Positions 16,225 to 23,842 of a stretch of DNA of 32,184 nucleotides are shown here, one piece after another. Under the pieces are notes generated by a model. The model did not search any database. It was not told the DNA's origin and was given only the letters and a program-made list of their open reading frames with translations. Position 1 is the first letter of the stretch. Every line of letters begins with the position of its first letter. A program made the position numbers and the translations under genes. The DNA is from Chloroflexota bacterium. Lineage in GTDB: Bacteria > Chloroflexota > Limnocylindria > Limnocylindrales > CSP1-4. The stretch is from positions 11,406 to 43,589 of the forward strand of contig PLZO01000054.1 in the NCBI GenBank assembly GCA_003152165.1. Reading direction: 5' to 3'.

Positions 16225-18255
16225 TCATGCGTCGCGTACTGCAGGCACGAGCAGGCCGGCCAGGCCCGCCACGCAGGCCACTACGCCGAACCCTGCGATC
16301 ACGTTCGCGACGCCAAATACCAAGGCGAGCACGCCGCTGGCACCACTTGCCAGGGCCATCGTCCCGAGGACCAGCGAGAACCGAATCGACACGACACGGG
16401 CCATCATGTCCCGGGGCACGCGCTGCTGGAACAAGGTCTGACTGGGGATCACGAAGAGCAGGTTGGCGACGCCGATCCCAATCATCAGGCCGATCGCCGC
16501 TGGCAGGAAGTCCGTCCGACTGTAGAGCGCGATGCAGGCGCCGGCGACGGCATAGCCGAAGATCACCAGCCGGCCCTTGCCGATCCGCAGCCCGATCAAG
16601 CCGACGGCGATTCCGCCGATCAGGTTGCCGATACCGATCGCGCCTTCGAGAAAGGCGTAGATGGTGGCTCCTGGAATCTGGCCGCCCCGGATGACCGTGG
16701 TGGCATAGATCGCCGAAAGCGGCAGGAGCGCTCCGATCGCCATCTGGCCGGCGATCCCCTGGAGCGTATTCGCGAACAGGACGGCGTCGTTGCGCAGGAA
16801 CCGCCAGCCTTCGAGGAAATCCGATCGGAATGTCCGCTCGGCCGGGCCGGCTCGCCGGACGACTAGGGGGATCGCGATCGTGGCGATCAGTACCCCGGAC
16901 GCCACGTACGTCGCGGCGTCGAACCAGAAGGCCAGCGCGACGGCCTTGCCCAGCACCAGCAGGAGGAGGCCGGCCAGGCCGTAGCCGACGATGTCCGCCA
17001 TCGTCTCGGCCAGCCACGTTGCCGAGTTGGCGGCCATCAGGTCACCCGCCGGCACGATCCGGGGAATCACCGCCTCCCGGGCCGGCCGGAAGAAGATCGA
17101 CACCGACGTCACGAGGAAGACCAGGGGATACACGAGGAGCGTGTTGGTAACGGCTGCAAGCGGCAGCAGGAACACGATCCCGGCGCGCAGGAAGTCGCTC
17201 AGGACCATCACCCGCTTCTGGTTCGTTCGATCGACGAACGTCCCGGCGAGCGAGCCGAAGACCAGGTTGGGCACGGTGGCAACGAAGATCACGGAGCTGG
17301 CCGCGACCACCGAGCCCGTGTGCTGGTAGATGAAGATCACCAGGACCGCCTGGTTGACCCGATCCCCGAACAGGCTGAACAGGCCGCCGGTCCACAGGCT
17401 GGCGAACGGCCCGTTCAGGGCAAGCCGGCCGTACGGGTTCAGCCGGGCCCGGTCGACCAGGGTTGCAGGCCGGCTGGTTGGTGGGAACGTCGTGCTGGCC
17501 GGCGAGGCCATGACCATACCCGCGCTGCCGAGGAGCATTGGCCGGTCGAGGCGGGATGCCTCGCTCAGCCCCGGAATCAGGCCGGTACCCGCCGGCAGGC
17601 TGGTTCCGGGCAGACCGGCCCGGGACAGGCGGGCGGCGCCGGCCAGGCCAAGCGTTGGCCGGAGCCGCGGTTGTGCGTCCGGGTTAGCTTCGGCCCACGT
17701 TTCTGGCTCCGGAGCGCGTTGGACGATCGCGAACAGGAAAAAGGCGAGGCCAAAGGCAATCAGAAGGTCGCCGATCGAGGCGACATTGGCGACGATCGGC
17801 AGAGGGACAGGCAGAACGTCTGCCAACGGGCCGAGATGGAGCAGGAAGCTGCTGTCAAGGGTGGCCGGCAGGATCGTGTGGATCGCCGGCTCTACGTCCC
17901 CCGCATTGAATCCGGCAGCCGCCAGGCTTGGCGCCCAGATCGGCATCCGGCCCGCATTCACGGCCAGGACGACCGCATTTGATGCCACGCCGACGAACGC
18001 GATGGCCATCCCTGGCAGCCGGCGGTTGGCCAACAGGCCGATGAGCAGGATCCCCGATGCCCCGACGAGCAAGGGACCCTGGAACGCAAGGGCCGGGCCG
18101 AAGCCACGGGTTAGCAGCGCCTCGGCGCCGTAGCGGACCAGGACCGCCAGGAAGACCAGGGCCGGCCAGCGCAGCCGGACCATCGCGATATTGTCGAGCC
18201 GGCCGCCGTTCAGCAGCCCGAGCGCGAGGCCGAGGACGATGCCGCCGAGGAGCAC
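16225..18255 (-). CDS. DUF5317 - MFS transporter fusion protein
   Basis: 676 aa, much longer than an ordinary MFS protein (~400). Residues about 1-190 form a membrane module with DUF5317 features (GLLNGGRLDNIAMVRLRWP and, later, VNAGRMPIWAPSL). Residues about 190-270 are a Pro/Ala/Ser-rich linker. The rest is an MFS_3-type transporter: FASLWTGGLFSLFGDRVNQ, the loop-2-like motif LAGTFVDRTNQKRVMVLSD, and a matching second half. It probably exports a small molecule across the inner membrane; the substrate is unknown. GTG 18255 lies two bases after the HD-GYP stop, so the two genes are translationally coupled. Confidence 0.8.
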   Translation of the reverse strand: MLLGGIVLGLALGLLNGGRLDNIAMVRLRWPALVFLAVLVRYGAEALLTRGFGPALAFQGPLLVGASGILLIGLLANRRLPGMAIAFVGVASNAVVLAVNAGRMPIWAPSLAAAGFNAGDVEPAIHTILPATLDSSFLLHLGPLADVLPVPLPIVANVASIGDLLIAFGLAFFLFAIVQRAPEPETWAEANPDAQPRLRPTLGLAGAARLSRAGLPGTSLPAGTGLIPGLSEASRLDRPMLLGSAGMVMASPASTTFPPTSRPATLVDRARLNPYGRLALNGPFASLWTGGLFSLFGDRVNQAVLVIFIYQHTGSVVAASSVIFVATVPNLVFGSLAGTFVDRTNQKRVMVLSDFLRAGIVFLLPLAAVTNTLLVYPLVFLVTSVSIFFRPAREAVIPRIVPAGDLMAANSATWLAETMADIVGYGLAGLLLLVLGKAVALAFWFDAATYVASGVLIATIAIPLVVRRAGPAERTFRSDFLEGWRFLRNDAVLFANTLQGIAGQMAIGALLPLSAIYATTVIRGGQIPGATIYAFLEGAIGIGNLIGGIAVGLIGLRIGKGRLVIFGYAVAGACIALYSRTDFLPAAIGLMIGIGVANLLFVIPSQTLFQQRVPRDMMARVVSIRFSLVLGTMALASGASGVLALVFGVANVIAGFGVVACVAGLAGLLVPAVRDA

Positions 18256-18257
18256 CC

Positions 18258-19694
18258 CTAGTCGGCGTCGATTGCCCTGGGACCGACCTCGGGCACGACA
18301 GCGAAGGGAATCGGGGCTGCCGGAAGCTCGACCCCATCATCGGCGAGTGCGGTTGCCTGGAGCATTAGACCGGCCGCGGTGGCGAGCATCGGAACCGGCC
18401 GCGGCTCGATCGCGCGCCCGGGGTCCGGTACGCCGTCGACCCAGCCGGTCTTGACGAACGCATCGACGATCTCCGGATCGAACTGGATCCCGGCAAACTT
18501 GCGCAACTCGCCCAATGCTTGTTCGGTAGTCAGCGGCTTCATCCGGTACGGACGGGCCGCAGTCATCGCCTCGAACGCGTCGGCGACGTGGAGCACCCGG
18601 GCAAGCTTCGGGATCTCCAAACCCAGGAGCCGATCCGGGTAGCCCGAACCGTTGTACCACTCGTGGTGGTGGCGAATGATCGGCAGCTCCGGCGCAAGCT
18701 TCGTGACTGGGGCGATGATCTGCGCGCCCAACACCGGATGCGAGTTCATCAGCTGGCGCTCCTCACGGGTCAGCCGATCTGGCTTGAGCAGAACGTAGTC
18801 GGGTACGCCGATCTTGCCCACGTCGTGGAGTAGCCCGCCCCATTCGAGGGCCTCCATCTCGCCCGAGTTCAGGCGCATCACCCGGCCAATGTCGGAGGCG
18901 ATCTCCTTGACCCGGAGGCTGTGCCTGGCCGTAAAGGGATCGCGCTTGTCCACGGCCTCGGCAAGTGCACCAATCGTCTGGGTGAACATCTCGCGCATCT
19001 CGACGAGGCGCTCGTTGGCGAGCCTAATCGAGTACAGCGGAAGGGCGTACAGAGCGGTCGTCCACCAGCCGACCCTCTCGTATGTCTGGGTCATCAACCA
19101 TGCAAGCGGCGCTAAAGCCACGAAACTGAAGGTAACTCCGCGATCGCCTGTGCGGAGGACGTCCCTGATAGGCGTTCGAGCCCGCAGTGCCGCGATGAAG
19201 GAAGCGATGAACAAATTTAGTGCGGAATAGACGGCTGCGGCCAGAGCTGTACCGAGGAGATCAACGAAGGGATTCGCAGGGTCCGGAACGAGAGCTTTGA
19301 GCACGACCCCGCCAACAACTGCCGGGAGGACGATTCCAGCGTGATTGGAAAGCGATCCGTACCAAGGGATCTCACCTCGAAGTTCCCGGAGTTCGGTCGA
19401 ACCGATCAACGCGACCCAACCAGCGGCCGCCGGGCCGCCAAGATTCATTGCCGCCAGACACGGGGCGATTGCGACGGCGATCATCACGCCGCCCGGAACC
19501 TTCACAGGCAGGGCGGAGGTCACGAGAGTCACAACGATCCAGAACAGCAGTCCCAACGCGATGTCTACGCCCTGGTCGGGACCCGCAGGAATGCTTATTC
19601 GGCTATCGAAGCCATAGAGAAGGCTCGCAGCGACAAGCGCGATCGCGCTCATCGCCACGAGCCCAGCGATGAAAAGGGCTAGGGATCTAGACAT
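18258..19694 (-). CDS. membrane-anchored HD-GYP domain c-di-GMP phosphodiesterase
   Basis: 478 aa. Residues 1-225 contain about six to seven hydrophobic helices forming a membrane sensor-like module. The HD-GYP domain follows: RHSLRVKEIASDIG, the HD pair in GGLLHDVGKIGVPD (His290, Asp291), HHHEWYNGSGYPDRLLG (HHE 343-345, GYP 351-353) and VLHVADAFEAMTAARPYR. These are the metal- and substrate-binding residues of enzymes that hydrolyse cyclic di-GMP, so it is expected to be active and to act at the inner membrane. ATG 19694 has only a weak ribosome site (GCGGAA). It is preceded by a long, structured untranslated leader and followed after two bases by the DUF5317-MFS gene. Confidence 0.88.
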   Translation of the reverse strand: MSRSLALFIAGLVAMSAIALVAASLLYGFDSRISIPAGPDQGVDIALGLLFWIVVTLVTSALPVKVPGGVMIAVAIAPCLAAMNLGGPAAAGWVALIGSTELRELRGEIPWYGSLSNHAGIVLPAVVGGVVLKALVPDPANPFVDLLGTALAAAVYSALNLFIASFIAALRARTPIRDVLRTGDRGVTFSFVALAPLAWLMTQTYERVGWWTTALYALPLYSIRLANERLVEMREMFTQTIGALAEAVDKRDPFTARHSLRVKEIASDIGRVMRLNSGEMEALEWGGLLHDVGKIGVPDYVLLKPDRLTREERQLMNSHPVLGAQIIAPVTKLAPELPIIRHHHEWYNGSGYPDRLLGLEIPKLARVLHVADAFEAMTAARPYRMKPLTTEQALGELRKFAGIQFDPEIVDAFVKTGWVDGVPDPGRAIEPRPVPMLATAAGLMLQATALADDGVELPAAPIPFAVVPEVGPRAIDAD

Positions 19695-19766
19695 CTCAGT
19701 TCCGCTTATGCAGCCGGCACGGAGACTCTAACCCCTCCGGGTCCTCCCCGGAATAGGACCAACGTC

Positions 19767-19886
19767 CTAAAACACCCTCAGTGAGGCTCCTCCAGCCAGC
19801 AGCGTCCCCAAGAGGACACTGGCCAGCAGGGCCGCACGATTGAATCGAGCTACCCACGTTGGTGCTCGACTACCAACCCTTGGCAT
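19767..19886 (-). CDS. possible 39-aa membrane peptide in the HD-GYP leader
   Basis: ATG 19886 opens a 39-codon frame with a basic N-terminus (MPRVGSRAPTWVARFNR) and a single hydrophobic helix (AALLASVLLGTLLAGGAS), ending at 19767, 72 bases before the HD-GYP start. GAAGGAA abuts the ATG, too close for an ideal ribosome site. A better AGGAGG lies in front of a 10-codon frame at GTG 19902. It could be a small membrane partner or a regulatory leader peptide, or chance. No family recognised. Confidence 0.3.
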   Translation of the reverse strand: MPRVGSRAPTWVARFNRAALLASVLLGTLLAGGASLRVF

Positions 19887-19937
19887 TTCCTTCGGGCTTC
19901 ACGCGAGTTCCTCCTTGTGGCCTCCGTGCCAAGCACG

Positions 19938-19968
19938 AAAACCGACCTGTCTGATCGGTCGGTCGGTT
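19938..19968 (-). terminator. terminator-like hairpin inside the HD-GYP leader
   Basis: Minus strand: AACCGACC, 13-base loop, GGTCGGTT, with the T-run continuing to TTTT. It lies about 100 bases downstream of the predicted transcription start and upstream of the HD-GYP gene, so it would act as an attenuator. The repeated GACC units allow alternative pairings, which a switch would need. Confidence 0.45.
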
Positions 19969-20073
19969 GCACTACTCGCTCGGCCCCACCCTAAGTGCCC
20001 ATTTCAGGTGGTGCTTCGGCGCGTCCGAACTTAACAACGCCTGCTAGTACTCTCGTACTGGAAGGTCGATCGG

Positions 20074-20103
20074 ACTATAGGGAGGCCGTTCTATCCCGGT
20101 CAA
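20074..20103 (-). promoter_or_regulatory. sigma70-type promoter for the HD-GYP leader
   Basis: Minus strand TTGACC (20103-20098), 18-base spacer, TATAGT (20079-20074). This is among the best-matching promoters in the window. The predicted start near 20067 leaves a leader of about 370 bases before the HD-GYP ATG. Confidence 0.55.
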
Positions 20104-20574
20104 TACGTCAGGTTACCTATCCGCCCACGAGCCCCCGTGGCCGACCCGACTCGGCCGCTGCTTGCTACACTCGTTCAGAGGGGGTGGGCTGACCCCTAGA
20201 TCCTCATTCATCTGGGTCGAGTTGTGGCGGTATTGCTCCTCCGCCGCCGCATGGGCACCGGTCAGTCGGTACAACCGGAGAAGCTGACCTCGAGGCGGCG
20301 ACGGAACTTGCCGAGGCGGCCTAACTTAGCCGTTGCCCGTCTGGTCCTTGCTTCGTCCCCGGCAACTTTGAACGCCTCTATCTACTACCCCGTCAACGGA
20401 CGAATGGGCGGATTCCGAGTCGCTGGCCCGTCCAGGGCGGGCTCGTGAGCCTCGGTCGCGGTCTTTGGGAGAGCCATGTGGGGCATGGTGGCCGTCGGCC
20501 CTCATCACCCGGTTAGCTGCGCGGCGAAGGCTCAGCCCCGCGTACGAGGCGGCGCTGCCGAAACCCCTCCCGGG
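20104..20574. other. intergenic region, no gene supported
   Basis: About 470 bases between the HD-GYP promoter and the end of the dodecin gene. Short frames exist on both strands but have no motif, ribosome site or coding bias that I could support. I looked for RNase P RNA, tmRNA and SRP RNA signatures and did not find them. Confidence 0.4.
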
Positions 20575-20778
20575 TCAGCCTTCGTACTCGAATCCGATCT
20601 TGACATCCACCCGATATTCCACGATCTCGCCATTCTCGACGACCGCGGACGATTTCACGACATCGACGGTCTGGATGTTTCGGACGGTCTTGGAAGCGGT
20701 CGCGACCGCCTGACGGGCCGCGTCGCTCCACGAGCGAGGACTGGTCCCGACCATCTCCCTGATGATGATGATGCCCAT
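20575..20778 (-). CDS. dodecin family flavin-binding protein
   Basis: 67 aa, the usual dodecin length. Dodecins assemble as hollow dodecamers that store or buffer flavins in the cytosol. The sequence shows the beta-alpha-beta-beta pattern: IIIIREMVGTSPRSWSDAAR, then ATASKTVRNIQTVDVVKSSA and a final strand YRVDVKIGFEYEG. The Trp in SPRSWSDA is the residue that stacks on flavin, and the KSSAVVENGEIVEY segment is typical. The ATG at 20778 has an excellent GGAGG eight bases upstream, with a TAGACT -10 box at 20815-20810, so it has its own promoter. Confidence 0.88.
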   Translation of the reverse strand: MGIIIIREMVGTSPRSWSDAARQAVATASKTVRNIQTVDVVKSSAVVENGEIVEYRVDVKIGFEYEG

Positions 20779-20809
20779 TTGGTTCTCCTCCGGCCTTGCC
20801 AACCGCCCC

Positions 20810-20815
20810 AGTCTA
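20810..20815 (-). promoter_or_regulatory. -10 box TAGACT for dodecin
   Basis: Minus strand TAGACT, 31 bases before the dodecin ATG and upstream of its GGAGG. The same hexamer occurs in front of the DUF1232 operon (23766) and the histidine phosphatase (30776), suggesting a preferred -10 form in this genome. The -35 is weak. Confidence 0.45.
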
Positions 20816-20830
20816 GGCGGACGTTGGGCG

Positions 20831-21139
20831 TCAGGCCGGCGCGGCGCTGCTCACCTCCCGGGCAGCCTGCACCTTGTCAAAGCACGAGCTGCAATAGATT
20901 GGTCGGTCGTTGCGCGGTGCAAACGGCACGATCGCCTGGCCGCCGCACGAGCCGCAGATTGCGGCGTGGAACTCGCGTGGTCCACCGATCACGCGGGCGC
21001 GTTTCGCGGCAGCCCGACAGGACAAACAGCGTTGCGGGTCGTTCTGCAGACCTTTGCTGAGGAAAAACGCCTGCTCCCCGGCGGAGAAGACGAACTCCTC
21101 GGCACAGTCGCGGCAGACGAGCGTTCGGTCCTGGTGCAC
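20831..21139 (-). CDS. small double zinc-ribbon protein
   Basis: 102 aa with four CxxC knuckles: CRDC...CLSC in the first half (LVCRDCAEEFVFS, QRCLSCRAAAKR) and CGSC...CSSC in the second (ICGSCGGQAIVPFAPRNDRP, YCSSCF). This is the paired arrangement of the probable zinc-ribbon (zf-trcl-like) plus CxxC-type zinc-binding proteins common in Chloroflexota and Firmicutes. Its role is unknown, perhaps nucleic-acid or protein binding in the cytosol. GTG 21139 is used, with GGAGGG some 17 bases upstream and a nearer GGATCAGG. The dodecin gene follows on the same strand. Confidence 0.75.
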   Translation of the reverse strand: MHQDRTLVCRDCAEEFVFSAGEQAFFLSKGLQNDPQRCLSCRAAAKRARVIGGPREFHAAICGSCGGQAIVPFAPRNDRPIYCSSCFDKVQAAREVSSAAPA

Positions 21140-21419
21140 CCTGATCCTGGCCCTCCTGCGCCGTGAGCGAGGATGAATCAGAGCCCGTCCAGGGTGAGAC
21201 GGACAACGGACACGGGCGGGTGTCGCATGCCCGGTTCGCGACCGGCCGGCTTCGGGTCGAACTCTTAGAGCGGGACGATACGCGCCTCGTCAAGCGGGCG
21301 CCAGCCTGAGAGATTCGCACACGGACACGCTTATGCGCACGAATCTCATGGACTGAAAGGTGTCCGGCCGGTGCTCGCCACAAAACGGTGCCAGTACGCA
21401 CCGGTCTGTGAGCCTGAAT
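21140..21419. other. intergenic region with dnaB terminator and a second inverted repeat
   Basis: No gene is supported. It holds the dnaB terminator (21382-21403) and an 8-bp inverted repeat GAGATTCG/CGAATCTC (21310-21317 and 21340-21347) whose loop is too long for a simple terminator. The rest shows no clear signal. Confidence 0.5.
21382..21403 (-). terminator. rho-independent terminator of dnaB
   Basis: Minus strand CGGTGC, loop GTACTG, GCACCG followed at once by TTTTG. It lies 17 bases after the dnaB stop codon at 21420. Confidence 0.7.
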
Positions 21420-22772
21420 CTAGCCCGCGACCTGCGCGTAGCGCTCGCCGGCATAGCTGACGAAACGAGTCTGGCTCTTCTTGAACCACAGCTTGATCTC
21501 GCCAGTTGGTCCATTGCGGTGCTTGGCCAGTTTGAGGTTGATCACCTCGCCGTCCGCGTCCTGTTCCTCCCCCGCCCGCTCCTTTTCCCGCCACAGGAAC
21601 ATCACGAGGTCGGCGTCCTGTTCGATCGCGCCAGACTCGCGCAGGTCCGACAGGCGCGGCTCGCGCGACTCGCGCATTTCCGGTTGACGGGAGAGTTGCG
21701 ACAAGGCGATGACGGGCACCGACAGCTCGCGGGCCAGAGCCTTCAACCCGCGCGAGATCTCGGACACTTCCTGCACCCGGTTCGCATCGCGGTTCTGGGT
21801 GGTGGCCTGCATCAGCTGGAGGTAGTCCACGACGATCAGGTCCAGCCCGGCCTCGGCCTGGAGTCGACGGGCCTTGGTCCGCAGTTCCATCGCGCTGATA
21901 TTCGGCGTGTCGTCGATGTAGACCGGTGCGGCCGACAGCGCGTTCATCGCGGGTGCGATTCGGGCGAAGTCCATCTCCTCGAGGAAGCCGCTCCGAAGCC
22001 GCTGCGAATCGATGTTGGCGACGCTCGAGAGAAGGCGCAGGACGAGCTGCTCCTTGCTCATTTCCAGGCTGAACACGCCCGCGCTCCGACCGTCGTGGAC
22101 GGCGGCGTACTCGGCGATATTCAACGCAAAGCTCGTCTTGCCGACGCTGGGCCGGGCAGCCAGGACGACCAGGTCGCTCTTCTGGAGCCCGGTGGTCAGG
22201 GCATCGAGGTCCGCGAAGCCTGTCCGGACGCCACTGATCTCGCCGCGGTGGGCATGGAGGTAGTCGAGCCGGTCGTAGGCGTCGTGGAGGAGCGAATTCA
22301 GCTTGCTGAAGCCCGTCTCAATCCGGCGCTGGCTGACGCTGAACAGCTCGCTTTCGGCCCGGTCAATCGCCTCCTGGATCTCGGCTGGATCCTCGTAGCC
22401 GATCCCGGCGATCTTGCCGGCCGCCGCGATCAGGTTGCGCAGGACCGCCTTGCGCTCGACGATCCGTCCGTACTGGACGGCGTGGACGGCCGTTGGGGTC
22501 TGGTTCGAGAGGCTGGCCAGGTACGACCGGCCGCCGATTGCGTCGAGCTGTTCCTTGCGCTCGAGCGACTCCGCCACAGTGACGATATCGACCGGCTCGC
22601 GGCGCTCGAACAGGTCCAGCATGGCGGTGTAGATCGCGCCGTTCGCCTGCCGGTAGAAGTCGTCGGCGCGCAGGAACTCGGCGATCTCAACGATCGCATC
22701 CCGGTCGATGAGGATCGAGCCGAGGACGGATTGTTCCGCCTCCAGGCTCTGCGGGGGTAGTCGGTCGATCAA
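21420..22772 (-). CDS. dnaB: replicative DNA helicase DnaB
   Basis: 450 aa, normal length. It unwinds the replication fork as a hexamer in the cytosol. The N-terminal primase-interaction domain starts LPPQSLEAEQSVLGSILID. After the linker, the RecA-like domain has Walker A ARPSVGKTS (about residues 206-214), VFSLEMSKEQLVLRLL, Walker B LDLIVVDYLQLM, VIALSQLSRQPE and the C-terminal IEQDADLVMFLWR and KHRNGPTGEIKLWF. The start TTG 22772 gives the canonical N-terminus; there is no better codon and only a weak ribosome site. lexA lies about 200 bases upstream on the same strand. No intein was seen. Confidence 0.95.
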   Translation of the reverse strand: MIDRLPPQSLEAEQSVLGSILIDRDAIVEIAEFLRADDFYRQANGAIYTAMLDLFERREPVDIVTVAESLERKEQLDAIGGRSYLASLSNQTPTAVHAVQYGRIVERKAVLRNLIAAAGKIAGIGYEDPAEIQEAIDRAESELFSVSQRRIETGFSKLNSLLHDAYDRLDYLHAHRGEISGVRTGFADLDALTTGLQKSDLVVLAARPSVGKTSFALNIAEYAAVHDGRSAGVFSLEMSKEQLVLRLLSSVANIDSQRLRSGFLEEMDFARIAPAMNALSAAPVYIDDTPNISAMELRTKARRLQAEAGLDLIVVDYLQLMQATTQNRDANRVQEVSEISRGLKALARELSVPVIALSQLSRQPEMRESREPRLSDLRESGAIEQDADLVMFLWREKERAGEEQDADGEVINLKLAKHRNGPTGEIKLWFKKSQTRFVSYAGERYAQVAG

Positions 22773-22930
22773 GGCACACCCAGATTGCGGGACGGCGGTG
22801 ACAGCTTTGGTGTCACGGGCGGGCTGGCGAGGAAGGTCCTATGGTCGCGGTACAGCAGCCCGCAGCGGTCAACAAGAAGGCAGGTTTTCGCCAGATTCCA
22901 TCCACGAATCCCGGTCGCCGGTTGACAGGA

Positions 22931-22951
22931 TGTGGACGATCCTGTGGACGG
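22931..22951 (-). promoter_or_regulatory. two DnaA-box-like sites upstream of dnaB
   Basis: Minus strand CCGTCCACA (22951-22943) and TCGTCCACA (22939-22931), 12 bases apart. They are one to two mismatches from the high-GC DnaA box TTGTCCACA. A role in coordinating dnaB expression with initiation is possible but weak. Confidence 0.25.
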
Positions 22952-22978
22952 CTCCACCGATGGCCCGCGTCGAGGGTC

Positions 22979-23629
22979 TCAGTCGAGGCGGCGGATGACC
23001 CCGATGAGCTTGCCCTGGATGCGCACGTCGTCGTAGAACATCGGCGCGTACTCGCGGTTCGCCGGCTGGAGTCGGACCCGCCCGGATTCCTTGAAGAACC
23101 GCTTCAGGGTGACGGCGTTCTCGTCGACCTGGGCCACCACGATGTCCCCGTTGCGAGCCGTCGACTGTGGCCGGATCACGACGAAGTCGCCATCCGCAAT
23201 GTGGGCGTCGATCATCGAGTCGCCGCGGACCCGGAGCACGTAGGCGTCGCCGCTGGGGGCGAGCATCTCCGGAACCGCCATCGTCTCGTCGGCCCGCTGG
23301 TAGGCCTCGATCGGGCCGCCGGCGGCAATCTCGCCGATGATCGGCAGGAGATGCGCCTCCATCGCCGCGCTCTGCGGCGTGAGCTCACTCGAGAGGCCAA
23401 GCTGCAGGGCCGCCGTGGGCGTGAGGCGAATGGAGCGGGCCTGGCCGGCGCCGCGTTCCAGGTAGCCGTCCCGCTCCAGGATCTGGAGGTGGTGATGAAC
23501 TGCTGACGTGGACGCCAGGTTGACGGCCAGCGCGATCTCCCGGACGGAGGGTGGCACGCCACGCGTGCGCAACGTCGCGGCAATGTAGTCGATGATCTTG
23601 AGCTTGCGTTCCGCGTCGTGCTTGGTCAT
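22979..23629 (-). CDS. lexA: LexA SOS repressor
   Basis: 216 aa. An N-terminal winged helix (PPSVREIALAVNLASTSAVH) binds SOS boxes. The C-terminal S24 peptidase-like domain has the self-cleavage site Ala103-Gly104 (IGEIAAGGPIEA), catalytic Ser138 (RGDSM) and Lys176 (VTLKRFF). RecA filaments on single-stranded DNA trigger cleavage and derepression. ATG 23629 is chosen for its GGAGG six bases upstream. Its own promoter holds a perfect GAAC-N4-GTTC box between -35 and -10, so it is autoregulated. Confidence 0.95.
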   Translation of the reverse strand: MTKHDAERKLKIIDYIAATLRTRGVPPSVREIALAVNLASTSAVHHHLQILERDGYLERGAGQARSIRLTPTAALQLGLSSELTPQSAAMEAHLLPIIGEIAAGGPIEAYQRADETMAVPEMLAPSGDAYVLRVRGDSMIDAHIADGDFVVIRPQSTARNGDIVVAQVDENAVTLKRFFKESGRVRLQPANREYAPMFYDDVRIQGKLIGVIRRLD

Positions 23630-23648
23630 CCAGCCTCCGTTCACCTGC

Positions 23649-23677
23649 ACGGTACAGAACGGACGTTCGATTGTCAA
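23649..23677 (-). promoter_or_regulatory. lexA promoter with SOS box in the spacer
   Basis: Minus strand TTGACA (23677-23672), 17-base spacer, TACCGT (23654-23649). The spacer contains GAACGTCCGTTC (23668-23657), a perfect Gram-positive-type SOS box, so bound LexA would block RNA polymerase. Confidence 0.85.
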
Positions 23678-23743
23678 CATCCGCCGCGGGCTTGTTGGAT
23701 GCTCCGCCCAGGCCTCATGCGCGGGGGCGCGAAGACCGGCTGG

Positions 23744-23771
23744 TTGCCTCGTCGGACGCCACTGCTAGACT
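23744..23771 (+). promoter_or_regulatory. probable promoter of the DUF1232-rplI-dinB run
   Basis: TTGCCT (23744-23749), 16-base spacer, TAGACT (23766-23771), in the divergent gap between lexA and the DUF1232 gene. It would give a leader of about 65 bases. No SOS box lies here. Confidence 0.45.
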
Positions 23772-23842
23772 GCGCTGTCCCGGACCGGAGTGCCGCGTGG
23801 CAACCGGCCCCGGGGACTCGACGACGGAGGCTGAGTCAGGCC

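Larger units (their letters stand above)
19695..20067 (-). ncRNA. candidate structured 5' leader of the HD-GYP gene
   Basis: From the predicted start near 20067 the minus-strand RNA folds into successive hairpins: AGTAC-GAGA-GTACT with a GNRA tetraloop (20059-20046), TTCGG/CCGAA (20029-20015), CCACC/GGTGG (20011-19986), then AACCGACC/GGTCGGTT followed by TTTT (19968-19938). A strong AGGAGG site (about 19916-19911) and short frames follow. The order aptamer-like structure, terminator-like hairpin, then ribosome site resembles a riboswitch or attenuator in front of a second-messenger enzyme. The sequence does not match the c-di-GMP-I riboswitch core that I know. Function is inference. Confidence 0.4.

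Noticed and set aside
19695-20574. RNase P RNA, tmRNA, SRP RNA or 23S rRNA fragment
   Set aside because: AGTACGAGAG resembles the sarcin-ricin loop, and AGATGAATGA on the minus strand resembles part of RNase P RNA. No other conserved blocks of those RNAs are present in the right order.
22772-22978. SOS box in front of dnaB
   Set aside because: No GAAC-N4-GTTC pattern was found between lexA and dnaB. Only the lexA and DUF6504-like promoters carry it.
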